Shown here in pieces: positions 7,712 to 15,312 of a DNA stretch of 64,000 nucleotides. The stretch is from positions 617,276 through 681,275 of the forward strand of contig NZ_JAMQKB010000001.1 in assembly GCF_028416575.1 (NCBI RefSeq). Reading direction: 5' to 3'. Numbering within the stretch: position 1 is the stretch's first letter; the number at the start of each line of letters is the position of its first letter. This DNA is from Terrihalobacillus insolitus. Lineage in GTDB: Bacteria > Bacillota > Bacilli > Bacillales > Amphibacillaceae. The translations under genes and the position numbers were made by a program. A model generated the notes under the pieces. That model did no database searches. It was not told the origin of the DNA and worked only from the letters and a program-made list of their open reading frames with translations.

Positions 7712-8856
7712 AGGCCATCCCATGGCTCAAGTCGATTAGCAAATTCATTAAAATTTTTTCCGCTAAGCCCTGTCAATCTATACGCATCTCTATAAAGTAA
7801 TTTGCCTTCTTTTGCATCACTAATGACTGCTTCTGCAAAGTGTCTTCCTATTCTAAGCGTTTGGTTTGCGTAAAAGTTGCCCCCATTACTTTTATTAGAT
7901 TTATCTTTTTCACGTTCCCTGAGAGATTGTAAAAAATCGAAAAACGTATTCGTAGAAATTAATTGAGTATCAAGAGCCCTTCTTGCTATAACAAGTTCAC
8001 TCACTTTAAATTTCCTTGCACCTTCTTGGAATGGATGATCATAAATAGCTAGGTCATTCCAAGCCTCAATGAAATCTTTTTCTGGAACAAGAAATTCTGC
8101 AGCAGTTCTGTTACACGCTTGTTCTATTGCGTCATCTGCAGGCAACAAGTTATCCAAGTCAAATATTGCACTAGCTCCGAACCATAGGTGAGCTAATTCA
8201 TGAGCTAAAGTAAACATTTGTGCAGCTTTTCCATCGGCACCATTTATGAAAATAAGTGGGGCATATTTATCGACTAGAACAAATCCCCTAAATTCATTGA
8301 CATCTAATTTTCGGTGGGTATTGTTGCCGACTATTCCATTAACAATAACAAGAATTCCGATATCCTCAATCTTTTTTCGCAATAGCCTTAGTGCTTCTTC
8401 CCAAGTACTACACTCAGAAGCCCAACCTTTATCTAAGCTTAGTTTTTCTCTCATTTTTTTTGCAACTTGTATTGCGTTCTCACTTACATTTACGGAACCA
8501 ACAAAATCTTTTTCTAGTTGTCCTAAATCTAATAAATAATCACGCATCCATTCTTGACGCTGTTCCATCGTATGGAGGGTATCGATAAGTTCTGGACTAG
8601 GTTGAGAGATTTTTTCATCAGAAACAGTTCTGTAATGTGGGATTAGCAGGTGTTCTTCTGGTGGTTCATCAAGGAAAAAATATCCAAAAGGGGTAGATGT
8701 TGCTTTTGCTAATTTTTCTAATTGTTTAAATGTCGGTTTGCTTTCACCATGTATCCACTCCACTATCTTTGGAAAACTTTGCTCTATTATTAGACTTTTA
8801 CCGGAACGGATAACTGCCCATTTCAATATATTAGGATTCACATCAACTTTAGCCAT
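7708..8856 (-). CDS. XRE-like/ImmA-IrrE family metallopeptidase
   Basis: A 382-residue protein. The N-terminal 65 residues form a degenerate XRE-type helix-turn-helix region (FPKIVEWIHGESKPTFKQLE...). The middle carries the zinc peptidase motif HELAH in TLAHELAHLWFG with a downstream Glu region (EQACNRTAAEFL), as in ImmA/IrrE. Members of this class cleave or inactivate repressors, or act as the antitoxin side of gene pairs. The start at ATG 8856 has AGGAGGTGT at a good distance. The following PIN gene overlaps by 4 bp. Confidence 0.85.
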   Translation of the reverse strand: MAKVDVNPNILKWAVIRSGKSLIIEQSFPKIVEWIHGESKPTFKQLEKLAKATSTPFGYFFLDEPPEEHLLIPHYRTVSDEKISQPSPELIDTLHTMEQRQEWMRDYLLDLGQLEKDFVGSVNVSENAIQVAKKMREKLSLDKGWASECSTWEEALRLLRKKIEDIGILVIVNGIVGNNTHRKLDVNEFRGFVLVDKYAPLIFINGADGKAAQMFTLAHELAHLWFGASAIFDLDNLLPADDAIEQACNRTAAEFLVPEKDFIEAWNDLAIYDHPFQEGARKFKVSELVIARRALDTQLISTNTFFDFLQSLREREKDKSNKSNGGNFYANQTLRIGRHFAEAVISDAKEGKLLYRDAYRLTGLSGKNFNEFANRLEPWDGL

Positions 8857-8922
8857 CACTTACACCTCCTTTTCTTTATCATATGAAAGTTTTTGGTTTT
8901 AGACAATAGGATTGCTTAAATT

Positions 8923-9162
8923 ATGCAATATTATACCTGGAACTACTGTGTCAGCCCCCATATATGCCATAAATGCAAGGATGCATATGATTTCCTTTAT
9001 GACTACAGATGGAAAGGTTCAGCTAACGAAAGAGGTATTGATAACCAAACTAAAATAGAACGGTTAGAAGAATTAATTTGTTCTTTAAAAGAGGAAAATC
9101 ATAAGTTACAAGAAGAAATAGTAAATCTTGAAATACGGCTTGGAATTAGCCCATTCGATTGA
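8923..9162 (+). CDS. Small coiled-coil protein (doubtful)
   Basis: A 79-codon frame. The N-terminal half has a CHKC motif; the C-terminal half is a clean heptad coiled coil (KIERLEELICSLKEENHKL). There is no strong ribosome site before the ATG and I do not recognise the family. It is divergent from the ImmA/IrrE gene, 66 bp away. It may be a real small regulator or a relic. The rest of 8860-9320 shows nothing else I can support. Confidence 0.3.
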   Translation: MQYYTWNYCVSPHICHKCKDAYDFLYDYRWKGSANERGIDNQTKIERLEELICSLKEENHKLQEEIVNLEIRLGISPFD

Positions 9163-9324
9163 TTATTATTTATTCCCCCTACCTTTTATGGAGGGGGGAC
9201 ATCAAGCATTCAGTGAAATAATTTCTAGTATCATTTTCAAAGGCACGCATGTCCCTCAAATCTGTCTCGGTTGTCCCTAAAATATGGCATACATATCACT
9301 TTTAGATGGCAATATTCAAAGAGC

Positions 9325-9399
9325 AACAACCAACCACCACCCTCACAATATTCAATTGCTATTTCAGTTTATCATATTCTACCATTCATCTTATCTGTC
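9325..9399 (-). repeat. Fragment of the 47-codon gene leader
   Basis: GAGCAACAACCAACC...CAATATTCAATTGCTATTT and the following TTTATCATATTCTACCATTCATC match the leaders at 6215-6290, 15040-15127 and 18320-18402. Here the coding part is absent, so this is a shorter one-ended copy joined to REP-like copy 4. Confidence 0.65.
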
Positions 9400-10125
9400 A
9401 ATATTCGGCAAATTCCAGGGCGTCACTGTGACCATACATTTTTTCGTTCTTAAATAGCGCTGGTCTAAAGGTGAGATTTTTATTATAAATCCTGCCAAAA
9501 TGTGCACATACATTCCTGACATTTGATAAGGTTCGTAACCAACTTTCAACATATGTATATGGGACGGTATAATACGTTTTGGCGATTTCCTTTTTGTCTT
9601 CCTCTCTTAAGTTTTTGTATAGCTTTGATAGCGTCCCAAAAGAAGTAACTTCTATCGCTACCCAAATCGGAAACTTGCCTGCGTATTTGCGATAGTGATG
9701 CTCGATGAATAGTCCACCTTTTCTTCGAATAGCAAACGATTTTTCAAGTTCATTAAGGAATTCGTCATGCCAAGTTTCGTCTAAAAAATTCCCTTTATTC
9801 TCGTAACCAAGAGTACCATTATGAGCGATTAGATAAGTGATGTGTGTTCTAAACGCAATTTCAATAGTCTCTAAGGCTTCCATTAACAAGTGCCTTAGTT
9901 TGCGATCTACTTCATATATAGCTAATAACTGATTAAATGTTGTACCTTCAATAAATTCATTGTCCTCTTTAAGTGTTAACATATAGGCAGAGAGCCTGTA
10001 ATAATTAATTCGCTTTAATGTTTCTTCAGCAAATTTAGAATTATCAACCTCTAAATTTCTTAGTTTCAATAGTTTGACTTGTTCTGAAAATGTAGTGGGT
10101 TTTTGATACGGATATCCTTGTCCAT
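9398..10125 (-). pseudogene. Abi_2 family (AbiD/AbiF-like) gene, frameshifted and capped by a repeat
   Basis: The main frame (9398-10069) encodes an Abi_2 domain with RINYYRLSAYMLTL near the start, EVDRKLRHLLMEALETIE, and the conserved RNVCAHFGRIYN near the end; the family causes abortive infection in lactococci. The usual N-terminal motif is present just upstream (PYQKPTTFSEQVKLL at about 10070-10115) in the same frame, but the only plausible ATG with a G-rich ribosome site (10125) is in another frame, so about one base has been lost or gained. At the other end the last 13 residues (MYGHSDALEFAEY) are encoded by REP-like copy 4, so the natural C-terminus has been replaced. Probably inactive. 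Confidence 0.75.
9400..9440 (+). repeat. REP-like repeat copy 4, inside the Abi_2 gene
   Basis: It reads ATTCGGCAAATTCCAGGG, then CGTCACTGTGACCATACATT. It abuts and supplies the 3' end of the Abi_2 reading frame on the minus strand. Confidence 0.9.
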
Positions 10126-10149
10126 CCCTATTATCCCCCTAGAAATAGA

Positions 10150-10195
10150 AAGATCCACCGTGGTCCGCTTCGATGAGAGGCGTGGTGGATTCTGT
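10150..10195. other. Imperfect hairpin beside the Abi_2 gene
   Basis: GATCCACCGTGGTCCGC...GAGAGGCGTGGTGGATTC forms a stem with arms ATCCACC and GGTGGAT. No clear T-run is present on either side. It may be the terminator of a lost small RNA or toxin unit. Confidence 0.35.
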
Positions 10196-10219
10196 TACTT
10201 ATAACATAGCTTAAAAGGA

Positions 10220-10330
10220 GTAAAAGTGTCAATGGGTGAAGCAGATATTACATTGCTAATCATGCAAATATACAGGGATCTAATTCTAATAATAAGTAGT
10301 TCACTTTCGATGGAGAAAAACAAAACCTTA
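10220..10330 (+). pseudogene. Relic of a holin-like small toxin (Hol_Tox type)
   Basis: After GGAGTAAAAGTGTCA the frame reads MSMGEADITLLIMQ, then a degenerate hydrophobic part and SSSLSMEKNK. Hol_Tox peptides of Bacillaceae typically read M-S-x-G-E-A-x-T-L-x-I-x-F followed by hydrophobic residues and a basic tail. The end, TTCACTTTCGATGGAGAAAAA, recurs in inverted orientation near 18150-18172. The frame appears damaged. Assignment is by pattern only. Confidence 0.35.
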
Positions 10331-10380
10331 TCCAAACTGACAATTTTCACACGAGGGGGCTGTGATATTATCCCCATTAC

Positions 10381-10563
10381 TAAAACAAATGAAACAGATA
10401 ATCAAAGTAAAATGGGAAAGAAAAATAGGATGGGGTAACAATTGAGGTTTAAAATCAAAGTGATCCTTTTCTATCTACATCCAACTATTCTATCAAACAA
10501 CTATTCTACAAAATAACTCAAAATCCTGCTAAAATATAAAATAAAAAAATAAATAGAAAGAAG
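10381..10563 (-). repeat. yifB leader repeat, copy R2
   Basis: It is nearly identical to the leader upstream of intact yifB (12788-12990), but without yifB on one side and without a REP-like head on the other. It joins the holin-like relic to the hairpin region that follows the RAYT gene. Confidence 0.8.
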
Positions 10564-10579
10564 ACATAACACAATGGCT

Positions 10580-10656
10580 TTGAGAAGGACTTTAGCCTTG
10601 AGAACGACTTTAGTCGTAGACATTTATGTCAAAATCCACCTGCTTTAGTAGGTGGT
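10580..10656 (-). repeat. Three tandem CTAAAG-loop hairpins 3' of the RAYT gene
   Basis: AAGGACTTTAGCCTT (10585-10599), ACGACTTTAGTCGT (10604-10617) and CCACCTGCTTTAGTAGGTGG (10636-10655) are three consecutive small hairpins. On the minus strand all have CTAAAG around the loop. Such hairpins mark ends recognised by Y1/HUH transposases of the IS200/IS605 class. They lie just downstream of the transposase gene and may be its second recognition end. Confidence 0.55.
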
Positions 10657-10679
10657 CGTTTAACCCTGTAAAAACTATG

Positions 10680-11255
10680 TCAAGGATGGTACATTTCATT
10701 GGCTGTATTCAACCATACCGTGTTGCAGTACTTTTCCCGCTTCTGCGTCGTTGTCCCTTCATAGTAATCTAGTAAACTATTCATATTCATATAACAAGGG
10801 GCTGATGAATTCCCATTCCTATAATAAATGTAGCTACTCCAGGGATAATATTCTGGCAACTTAACCATTTTCGCCTCGACTGGATTGAGATGAATATAGC
10901 GGCTTACTTCCAGCATTCCTTCTTTGTCATCAATCACTTTGTCATAAAAACGTTTTTCATATACATGACCTGTGAGGCGATATTTTGTATTATAATAATT
11001 AGCATACCGCTTATTGATTAGTGCCATTAACTTCGAGATCGCCACTTCCTTTGAACATAATTGTAAATGGTAATGATTATTCATGAGGCAATAGGAGGCT
11101 AGTTCAAAGGGGTACTTTTCGTAGAGTTGCTGGAGGATATGAAGAAAAGCTTGAAAGTCACTGACATTTCGAAACAAGGGGTCACGGCGATTTCCCCGAC
11201 AAACAATATGGTAAAATCGCTCTGGTATATAAATTCTTTTCTTATATGGCATCAT
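10680..11255 (-). CDS. REP-associated tyrosine transposase (RAYT, Y1 HUH)
   Basis: A 191-residue protein. It has the HUH motif in MNNHYHLQL (about residues 60-68), a downstream catalytic Tyr region in INKRYANYYN (about 85-94), the family segment TGHVYEKRFYD, the hallmark RYIHLNPVEAKMV and YPWSSY. These identify TnpA_REP/RAYT proteins, which nick single-stranded DNA at hairpin REP sequences. The first ATG overlaps the stop of yifB (ATGA) and a second ATG follows, so synthesis is coupled to YifB. The length is complete and no damage is visible. The many REP-like repeats in this region are its likely substrates (inference). Confidence 0.9.
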   Translation of the reverse strand: MMPYKKRIYIPERFYHIVCRGNRRDPLFRNVSDFQAFLHILQQLYEKYPFELASYCLMNNHYHLQLCSKEVAISKLMALINKRYANYYNTKYRLTGHVYEKRFYDKVIDDKEGMLEVSRYIHLNPVEAKMVKLPEYYPWSSYIYYRNGNSSAPCYMNMNSLLDYYEGTTTQKREKYCNTVWLNTANEMYHP

Positions 11256-12787
11256 GTTTCCCTCGCAATCACTTGTTGTTTATTCTGCCCCCACCTTCTT
11301 AGCGTCATCGCCTCCCAAATTGCATGATCGGCTATCCTTTCTTCCCCTGCTAAATCAGAAATGGTCCTTGCCAGTTTAATGATTTTAATTTGGACGCGAT
11401 TGCTCCAGTTTTGCTTAGCGGAAACATTTGTGAGTGTCTTTTTCTGTTCCATTGACAATGGGCTCGTTTCCATCATCGTTTCAAACGGAACCTTTGCATT
11501 GGACACTTCTACTTGATAACGGTCAAACTGACGCTGGCGTGCTGATTCCACTCGTTTACGAATTTCTAAAGAGGATTCTTGCTGTTCCTGCGGCTGGTTT
11601 ACATTGACCGATTTTAAAGATAGGAGAATATCCATCCGGTCATAAATAGGACCTGACAATCGATTTCGGTATGCTTGAATTTGCTTGTGTGAACAAGTGC
11701 AGTAATGGTGCCTGGAACCAAGGTATCCGCACGAACAGGGATTCATCGCACCCACGAGTATGAATGAAGAAGGATATGTCACGGTAGAGTGCACTCTACT
11801 AATCGTCACCTCACCCGTTTCTAGTGGTTGGCGTAACATATCAAGTGTCTTCTTAGAAAATTCTGCAATCTCATCGAGAAAAAGTACACCGCGATGAGCC
11901 ATTGAAATTTCACCAGGTCGCGGGTTCGACCCACCACCAATAATGGAGACAGCTGAAGCAGAATGATGGGGGTGCCTGAAGGGAACTGTTTGATATTGGT
12001 TTCGCTTTTCACCCGCTAGCTGATAAAGACTAATCACCTCTAGCTGAGCTTGATTCGTTAATTTAGGTAAGATAGAGGGGAATGTTTCAGCCAACAAGCT
12101 TTTCCCACATCCTGGTGGACCACTCATGAGCAAATTATGCTCGCCAGCTGCAGCGATTTCTAATGCTCTTTTCGCTTGCTCATGGCCAATCACATGTCTA
12201 AAATTTTTTTGACGTGTGTCAGAATCTGGAGTTAGATGTTCCTTTGACGAGAAATGAGGTTGAGACAACAAGCTTTCTTGACCTTCCAAATGCTGAACTA
12301 CCTCCTCAATGTGATTCACAACAACACATTCAATACCTTGTATCATATGGAGGGGAAGAACCGAATCATAAGGTAAATACACACGTTTTATCCCAAGGCC
12401 TTTGGCAGCAATAATAGCAGGTAATATTCCTTCTCCACTCATAACCGTACCATCAAGCGATAACGCACCAATGAAGGCAGTCTCTAATGGAATCTCACGC
12501 TTCACTCCACCCAACTCCTTCAAAGCAGCAATGGCGATGGCCAAATCAAACAAAGAACCATTTTTCTTTTGATCAGACGGCGAAAGATTCACGACCACCT
12601 TCTTGTCCGTCACATCCAGGTCAAAATGAGCAATCGAAGCCAACACCCGCTCTCGTGATTCCTTAACCGAAGCATCAGGGAGCCCCACAATCACCATCGA
12701 CTCCGTATCTTGCGAAATCCTCACCTCAACCTGCACACGGTAGCCTTCCAAACCTCTTAAGCCAATACTTGAAACCTTGACAGTCAT
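11252..12787 (-). CDS. yifB: YifB/ComM-type Mg-chelatase-like AAA+ ATPase
   Basis: A full-length protein of 511 residues. An N-terminal LonC-like domain (MTVKVSSIGLRGLEGYRV...) is followed by an AAA+ module with Walker A GPPGCGKS near 215, Walker B GVLFLDEI near 296, the family cysteine motif NPCSCGYLG and the C-terminal Mg_chelatase C region (ISDLAGEERI). In Gram-negative bacteria ComM is a hexameric helicase that drives branch migration of incoming single-stranded DNA in transformation. GGAGGCATATGT precedes the ATG. It forms an overlapping operon with the RAYT. Partial copies of this very gene at 5413-5652 and 13956-14693 show that it has been mobilised; whether the genome has another resident yifB cannot be seen here. 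Confidence 0.92.
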   Translation of the reverse strand: MTVKVSSIGLRGLEGYRVQVEVRISQDTESMVIVGLPDASVKESRERVLASIAHFDLDVTDKKVVVNLSPSDQKKNGSLFDLAIAIAALKELGGVKREIPLETAFIGALSLDGTVMSGEGILPAIIAAKGLGIKRVYLPYDSVLPLHMIQGIECVVVNHIEEVVQHLEGQESLLSQPHFSSKEHLTPDSDTRQKNFRHVIGHEQAKRALEIAAAGEHNLLMSGPPGCGKSLLAETFPSILPKLTNQAQLEVISLYQLAGEKRNQYQTVPFRHPHHSASAVSIIGGGSNPRPGEISMAHRGVLFLDEIAEFSKKTLDMLRQPLETGEVTISRVHSTVTYPSSFILVGAMNPCSCGYLGSRHHYCTCSHKQIQAYRNRLSGPIYDRMDILLSLKSVNVNQPQEQQESSLEIRKRVESARQRQFDRYQVEVSNAKVPFETMMETSPLSMEQKKTLTNVSAKQNWSNRVQIKIIKLARTISDLAGEERIADHAIWEAMTLRRWGQNKQQVIARET

Positions 12788-13012
12788 ACATATGCCTCCA
12801 ATTAAATATTTTCAATATATAATTCGTACTAAAACAAATGAAACAGATAATCAAAGTAAAATGGGAAAGAAAAATAGGATGGGGTAACAATTGAGGTTTA
12901 AAATCAAAGTGATCCTTTTCTATCTACATCCAACTATTCTACAAAATAATCCAAAATCCTGCTTTAATATAAAATAAAAAAGTAAATAGAAAGAAGCGCA
13001 ACAAACCCAACC
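12788..13012 (-). repeat. yifB leader repeat, copy R3 (upstream of intact yifB)
   Basis: The about 225-bp leader runs from the yifB ribosome site back to REP-like copy 5. Copies R1, R2 and R4 differ from it by scattered substitutions and small indels only. It contains A/T-rich promoter-like sequence but no consensus pair I would defend. Confidence 0.85.
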
Positions 13013-13035
13013 GTTGCTACACTTCTCTCCTAACA

Positions 13036-13077
13036 ACCTTCGACATATTCCGGGGGGCGTCTCTGTGACATTACATT
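13036..13077 (+). repeat. REP-like repeat copy 5 (head of the yifB-RAYT unit)
   Basis: It reads TTCGACATATTCCGGGGG, then GCGTCTCTGTGACATTACATTT. It forms the upstream boundary of the intact yifB-RAYT operon. Confidence 0.9.
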
Positions 13078-13090
13078 TATGCTTCACTTA

Positions 13091-13130
13091 ATATTCGATA
13101 TATTCCGGGGCGTCCTTGTGATCCGGAGTT
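13091..13130 (+). repeat. REP-like repeat copy 6
   Basis: It reads ATTCGATATATTCCGGGGCG, then TCCTTGTGATCCGGA. It is degenerate in the GTCAC/GTGAC part and lies in tandem with copy 5, directly before the toxin-antitoxin promoter region. Confidence 0.75.
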
Positions 13131-13193
13131 CTGTTTAATTTTTTCAAGCAATCATGTATAATAAGTCTAAATAAATTAAAGTTGGTGATGTTA

Positions 13194-13424
13194 ATGGAAC
13201 CTATAAGAATTGAACATGATGACATAAAAAAAGCAATTCAATCTGGTCATTCATACATCCAAGTTGGTAAAAGAAAGTTTTTATTGATGGAAGTAGAGGA
13301 TGTTGGTAACGATGATTGCTATGAAGTTACTGATCCTGAAGAAGAAAGGCATTTAATGGCAGCAATCCATGAAAATAATCCGATATTAACGGAAGAAGAA
13401 ATAAAGAAAATGTTAGAGAGCTAA
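13194..13424 (+). CDS. Antitoxin-like protein of a type II toxin-antitoxin pair
   Basis: A 76-residue acidic protein (MEPIRIEHDDIKKAIQSGHS...). The C-terminal half is rich in Glu (TDPEEERHLMAAI, LTEEEIKKML), as is usual for toxin-binding tails. The ATG at 13194 is chosen because GGTGAT lies just ahead; longer frames start at TTG or GTG without a site. A TATAAT at 13157-13162 is a likely -10, with a weak -35. The stop is 3 bp from the start of the RelE/ParE-like gene. The family is not firmly recognised; the role comes from gene order and composition. Confidence 0.6.
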   Translation: MEPIRIEHDDIKKAIQSGHSYIQVGKRKFLLMEVEDVGNDDCYEVTDPEEERHLMAAIHENNPILTEEEIKKMLES

Positions 13425-13427
13425 CCA

Positions 13428-13733
13428 ATGAAAACAGTTTGGAGAAAATCAGCTATTACTTCCTTAGTGGAATTAGATCAGTGGAGAAATAGTTTTGAAC
13501 TCCCACCGATAGCATCATATCTAAAAGATACCATTCAACTTTATTTTGCAAAACAAGATTTTTCAATATATATTCCTGGTCGTCACGTTCTCATTCGAAA
13601 AATGCCTGTAGACCTACGAATGGTACTAATTTCTATTGGAAAATCAGATCCTTATAAAGTTTTTTATAGAATAACAACAAATCAAATTGAAATATTTTTA
13701 ATTCGCCACCCGCATCAAAGATTACTAGCATAA
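13428..13733 (+). CDS. RelE/ParE-like toxin
   Basis: A 101-residue protein. The C-terminal half (LRMVLISIGKSDPYKVFYRI, then TTNQIEIFLIRHPHQRLL) has the strand pattern and final HxxR-type residues of the RelE/ParE fold. It is the second gene of a two-gene operon behind a small acidic protein. Toxins of this fold cut ribosome-bound mRNA or poison gyrase; which one applies cannot be told from sequence. A strong bidirectional terminator follows at 13814-13872. Confidence 0.65.
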   Translation: MKTVWRKSAITSLVELDQWRNSFELPPIASYLKDTIQLYFAKQDFSIYIPGRHVLIRKMPVDLRMVLISIGKSDPYKVFYRITTNQIEIFLIRHPHQRLLA

Positions 13734-13813
13734 CTAGTAATAACCTGTATTTTTATACACCAGCTATTTTCAACTACCTAAACCCTGACTGAATAGGCAA
13801 TGCAACACCTATA

Positions 13814-13872
13814 AAAGAAGTAACCAACATTTCCAATGCCTACGAGGAGAGGAATGTGGTTACTTCTTTTTT
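13814..13872. terminator. Strong bidirectional terminator
   Basis: AAAAGAAGTAACCA at 13814-13827 pairs with TGGTTACTTCTTTTTT at 13857-13872, and ACATTTCC/GGAATGT extend the stem inward. It ends the toxin-antitoxin transcript on the plus strand. Confidence 0.75.
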
Positions 13873-13917
13873 GCTTGCCTATTCATTCGTTTTTTCAAGA
13901 TATTTTTCAATCTATTA

Positions 13918-13957
13918 ACATTCGACAAACTTCGGGGCGTCACTGTGACAATACATT
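13918..13957 (+). repeat. REP-like repeat copy 7
   Basis: It reads ATTCGACAAACTTCGGGG, then CGTCACTGTGACAATACATT. The truncated yifB copy starts directly after it. Confidence 0.9.
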
Positions 13958-14693
13958 AATTCGTTAATTTAGGTAAGATAGAGGGGAATGTTTCAGCCAA
14001 CAAGCTTTTCCCACATCCTGGTGGACCACTCATGAGCAAATTATGCTCGCCAGCTGCAGCGATTTCTAATGCTCTTTTCGCTTGTTCATGGCCAATCACA
14101 TGTCTAAAATTTTTTTGACGTGTGTCAGAATCTGGAGTTAGATGTTCCTTTGACGAGAAATGAGGTTGAGACAACAAGCTTTCTTGACCTTCCAAATGCT
14201 GAACTACCTCCTCAATGTGATTCACAACAACACATTCAATACCTTGTATCATATGGAGGGGAAGAACCGAATCATAAGGTAAATACACACGTTTTATCCC
14301 AAGGCCTTTGGCAGCAATAATAGCAGGTAATATTCCTTCTCCACTCATAACCGTACCATCAAGCGATAACGCACCAATGAAGGCAGTCTCTAATGGAATC
14401 TCACGCTTCACTTCACCCAACTCCTTCAAAGCAGCAATGGCGATGGCCAAATCAAACAAAGAACCATTTTTCTTTTGGTCAGACGGAGATAGATTCACGA
14501 CCACCTTCTTGTCCGTCACATCCAGGTCAAAATGAGCAATCGAAGCCAACACCCGCTCTCGTGATTCCTTAACCGAAGCATCAGGGAGCCCCACAATCAC
14601 CATCGACTCCGTATCTTGGGAAATCCTCACCTCAACCTGCACACGGTAGCCTTCCAAACCTCTTAAGCCAATACTTGAAACCTTGACAGTCAT
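13956..14693 (-). pseudogene. yifB: Truncated copy of yifB (first 245 codons)
   Basis: It matches intact yifB from the start codon through the Walker A motif (GPPGCGKS) to ...FPSILPKLTN, with a few substitutions such as G to E near residue 93. It then stops at a TAA created exactly where REP-like copy 7 joins. The LonC-like part and Walker A survive, but Walker B, sensor and C-terminal regions are gone, so it cannot act as an ATPase. Its leader (copy R4) and ribosome site are intact, so a 245-residue fragment could still be made and might interfere with YifB hexamers (speculation). Confidence 0.9.
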
Positions 14694-14915
14694 ACATATG
14701 CCTCCAATTAAAAATTTTCAATATACAATTCGTACTAAATCAAATGAAACAGATAATCAAAGTAAAATGGGAAAGAAAAATAGGATGGGGTAACAATTGA
14801 GGTTTAAAATCAAAGTGATCGTTTTCTATCTACATCCAAACTATTCTACAAAATAACCCAAAATCCTGCTGAAATATAAAATAAAAAAGTAAATAGAAAG
14901 AAGCGCAACAAACCC
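14694..14915 (-). repeat. yifB leader repeat, copy R4
   Basis: It is nearly identical to R3, carrying the same CAGATAATCAAAGTAAAATG and CTATCTACATCCAA landmarks, and connects the truncated yifB to REP-like copy 8. Confidence 0.85.
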
Positions 14916-14942
14916 AACCACTGCTACACTTCTCTCCTAACA

Positions 14943-14984
14943 ACCTTCGATAAATTTCTGGGGGCGTCTCTGTGACCATACATT
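14943..14984 (+). repeat. REP-like repeat copy 8
   Basis: It reads TTCGATAAATTTCTGGGG, then GCGTCTCTGTGACCATACATT. It is the head of the truncated yifB unit; a fragment of the 47-codon gene follows immediately. Confidence 0.9.
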
Positions 14985-15127
14985 AGAACTTCACGTAGAA
15001 ATTCAAGATATGTTTCCATGATTATCACGTCCTTTCCTAAACGGAAAGAAGAGCAACAACCAACCACCCTCACAATATTCAGTTGCTATTTAAGTTTATC
15101 ATACTCTACTACTCATCCTATCTATCA
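14985..15127 (-). pseudogene. Truncated copy of the 47-codon gene with leader
   Basis: On the minus strand ATGGAAACATATCTTGAATT and about eight more bases match the start of the gene at 6071-6214, then break at REP-like copy 8. The ribosome site has decayed (AGGACGTGATAATC). The leader reaches REP-like copy 9. Confidence 0.75.
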
Positions 15128-15168
15128 ACATTCGACATATTTCGGGGCGTCACTGTGACAATACATTT
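15128..15168 (+). repeat. REP-like repeat copy 9
   Basis: It reads ATTCGACATATTTCGGGG, then CGTCACTGTGACAATACATT. It marks the left edge of the sce7726/sce7725/FRG cassette. Confidence 0.9.
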
Positions 15169-15312
15169 ACCCCTTTACTCCAATAGTGGATTTCCAAAAG
15201 GACTTTTTTTGATATTTGTAGAAATAGGAAGAGAATAAGAATATGACTTTTTTGGAAAACCTACTCTTTATGTATTGATTTTTTTATCCTGTACAGTTAA
15301 TATCAATCTAGA

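Noticed and set aside
10195..10377. Minus-strand 60-codon frame opposite the holin-like relic
   Set aside because: It is opposite a better-supported frame and has no ribosome site or recognisable motif.
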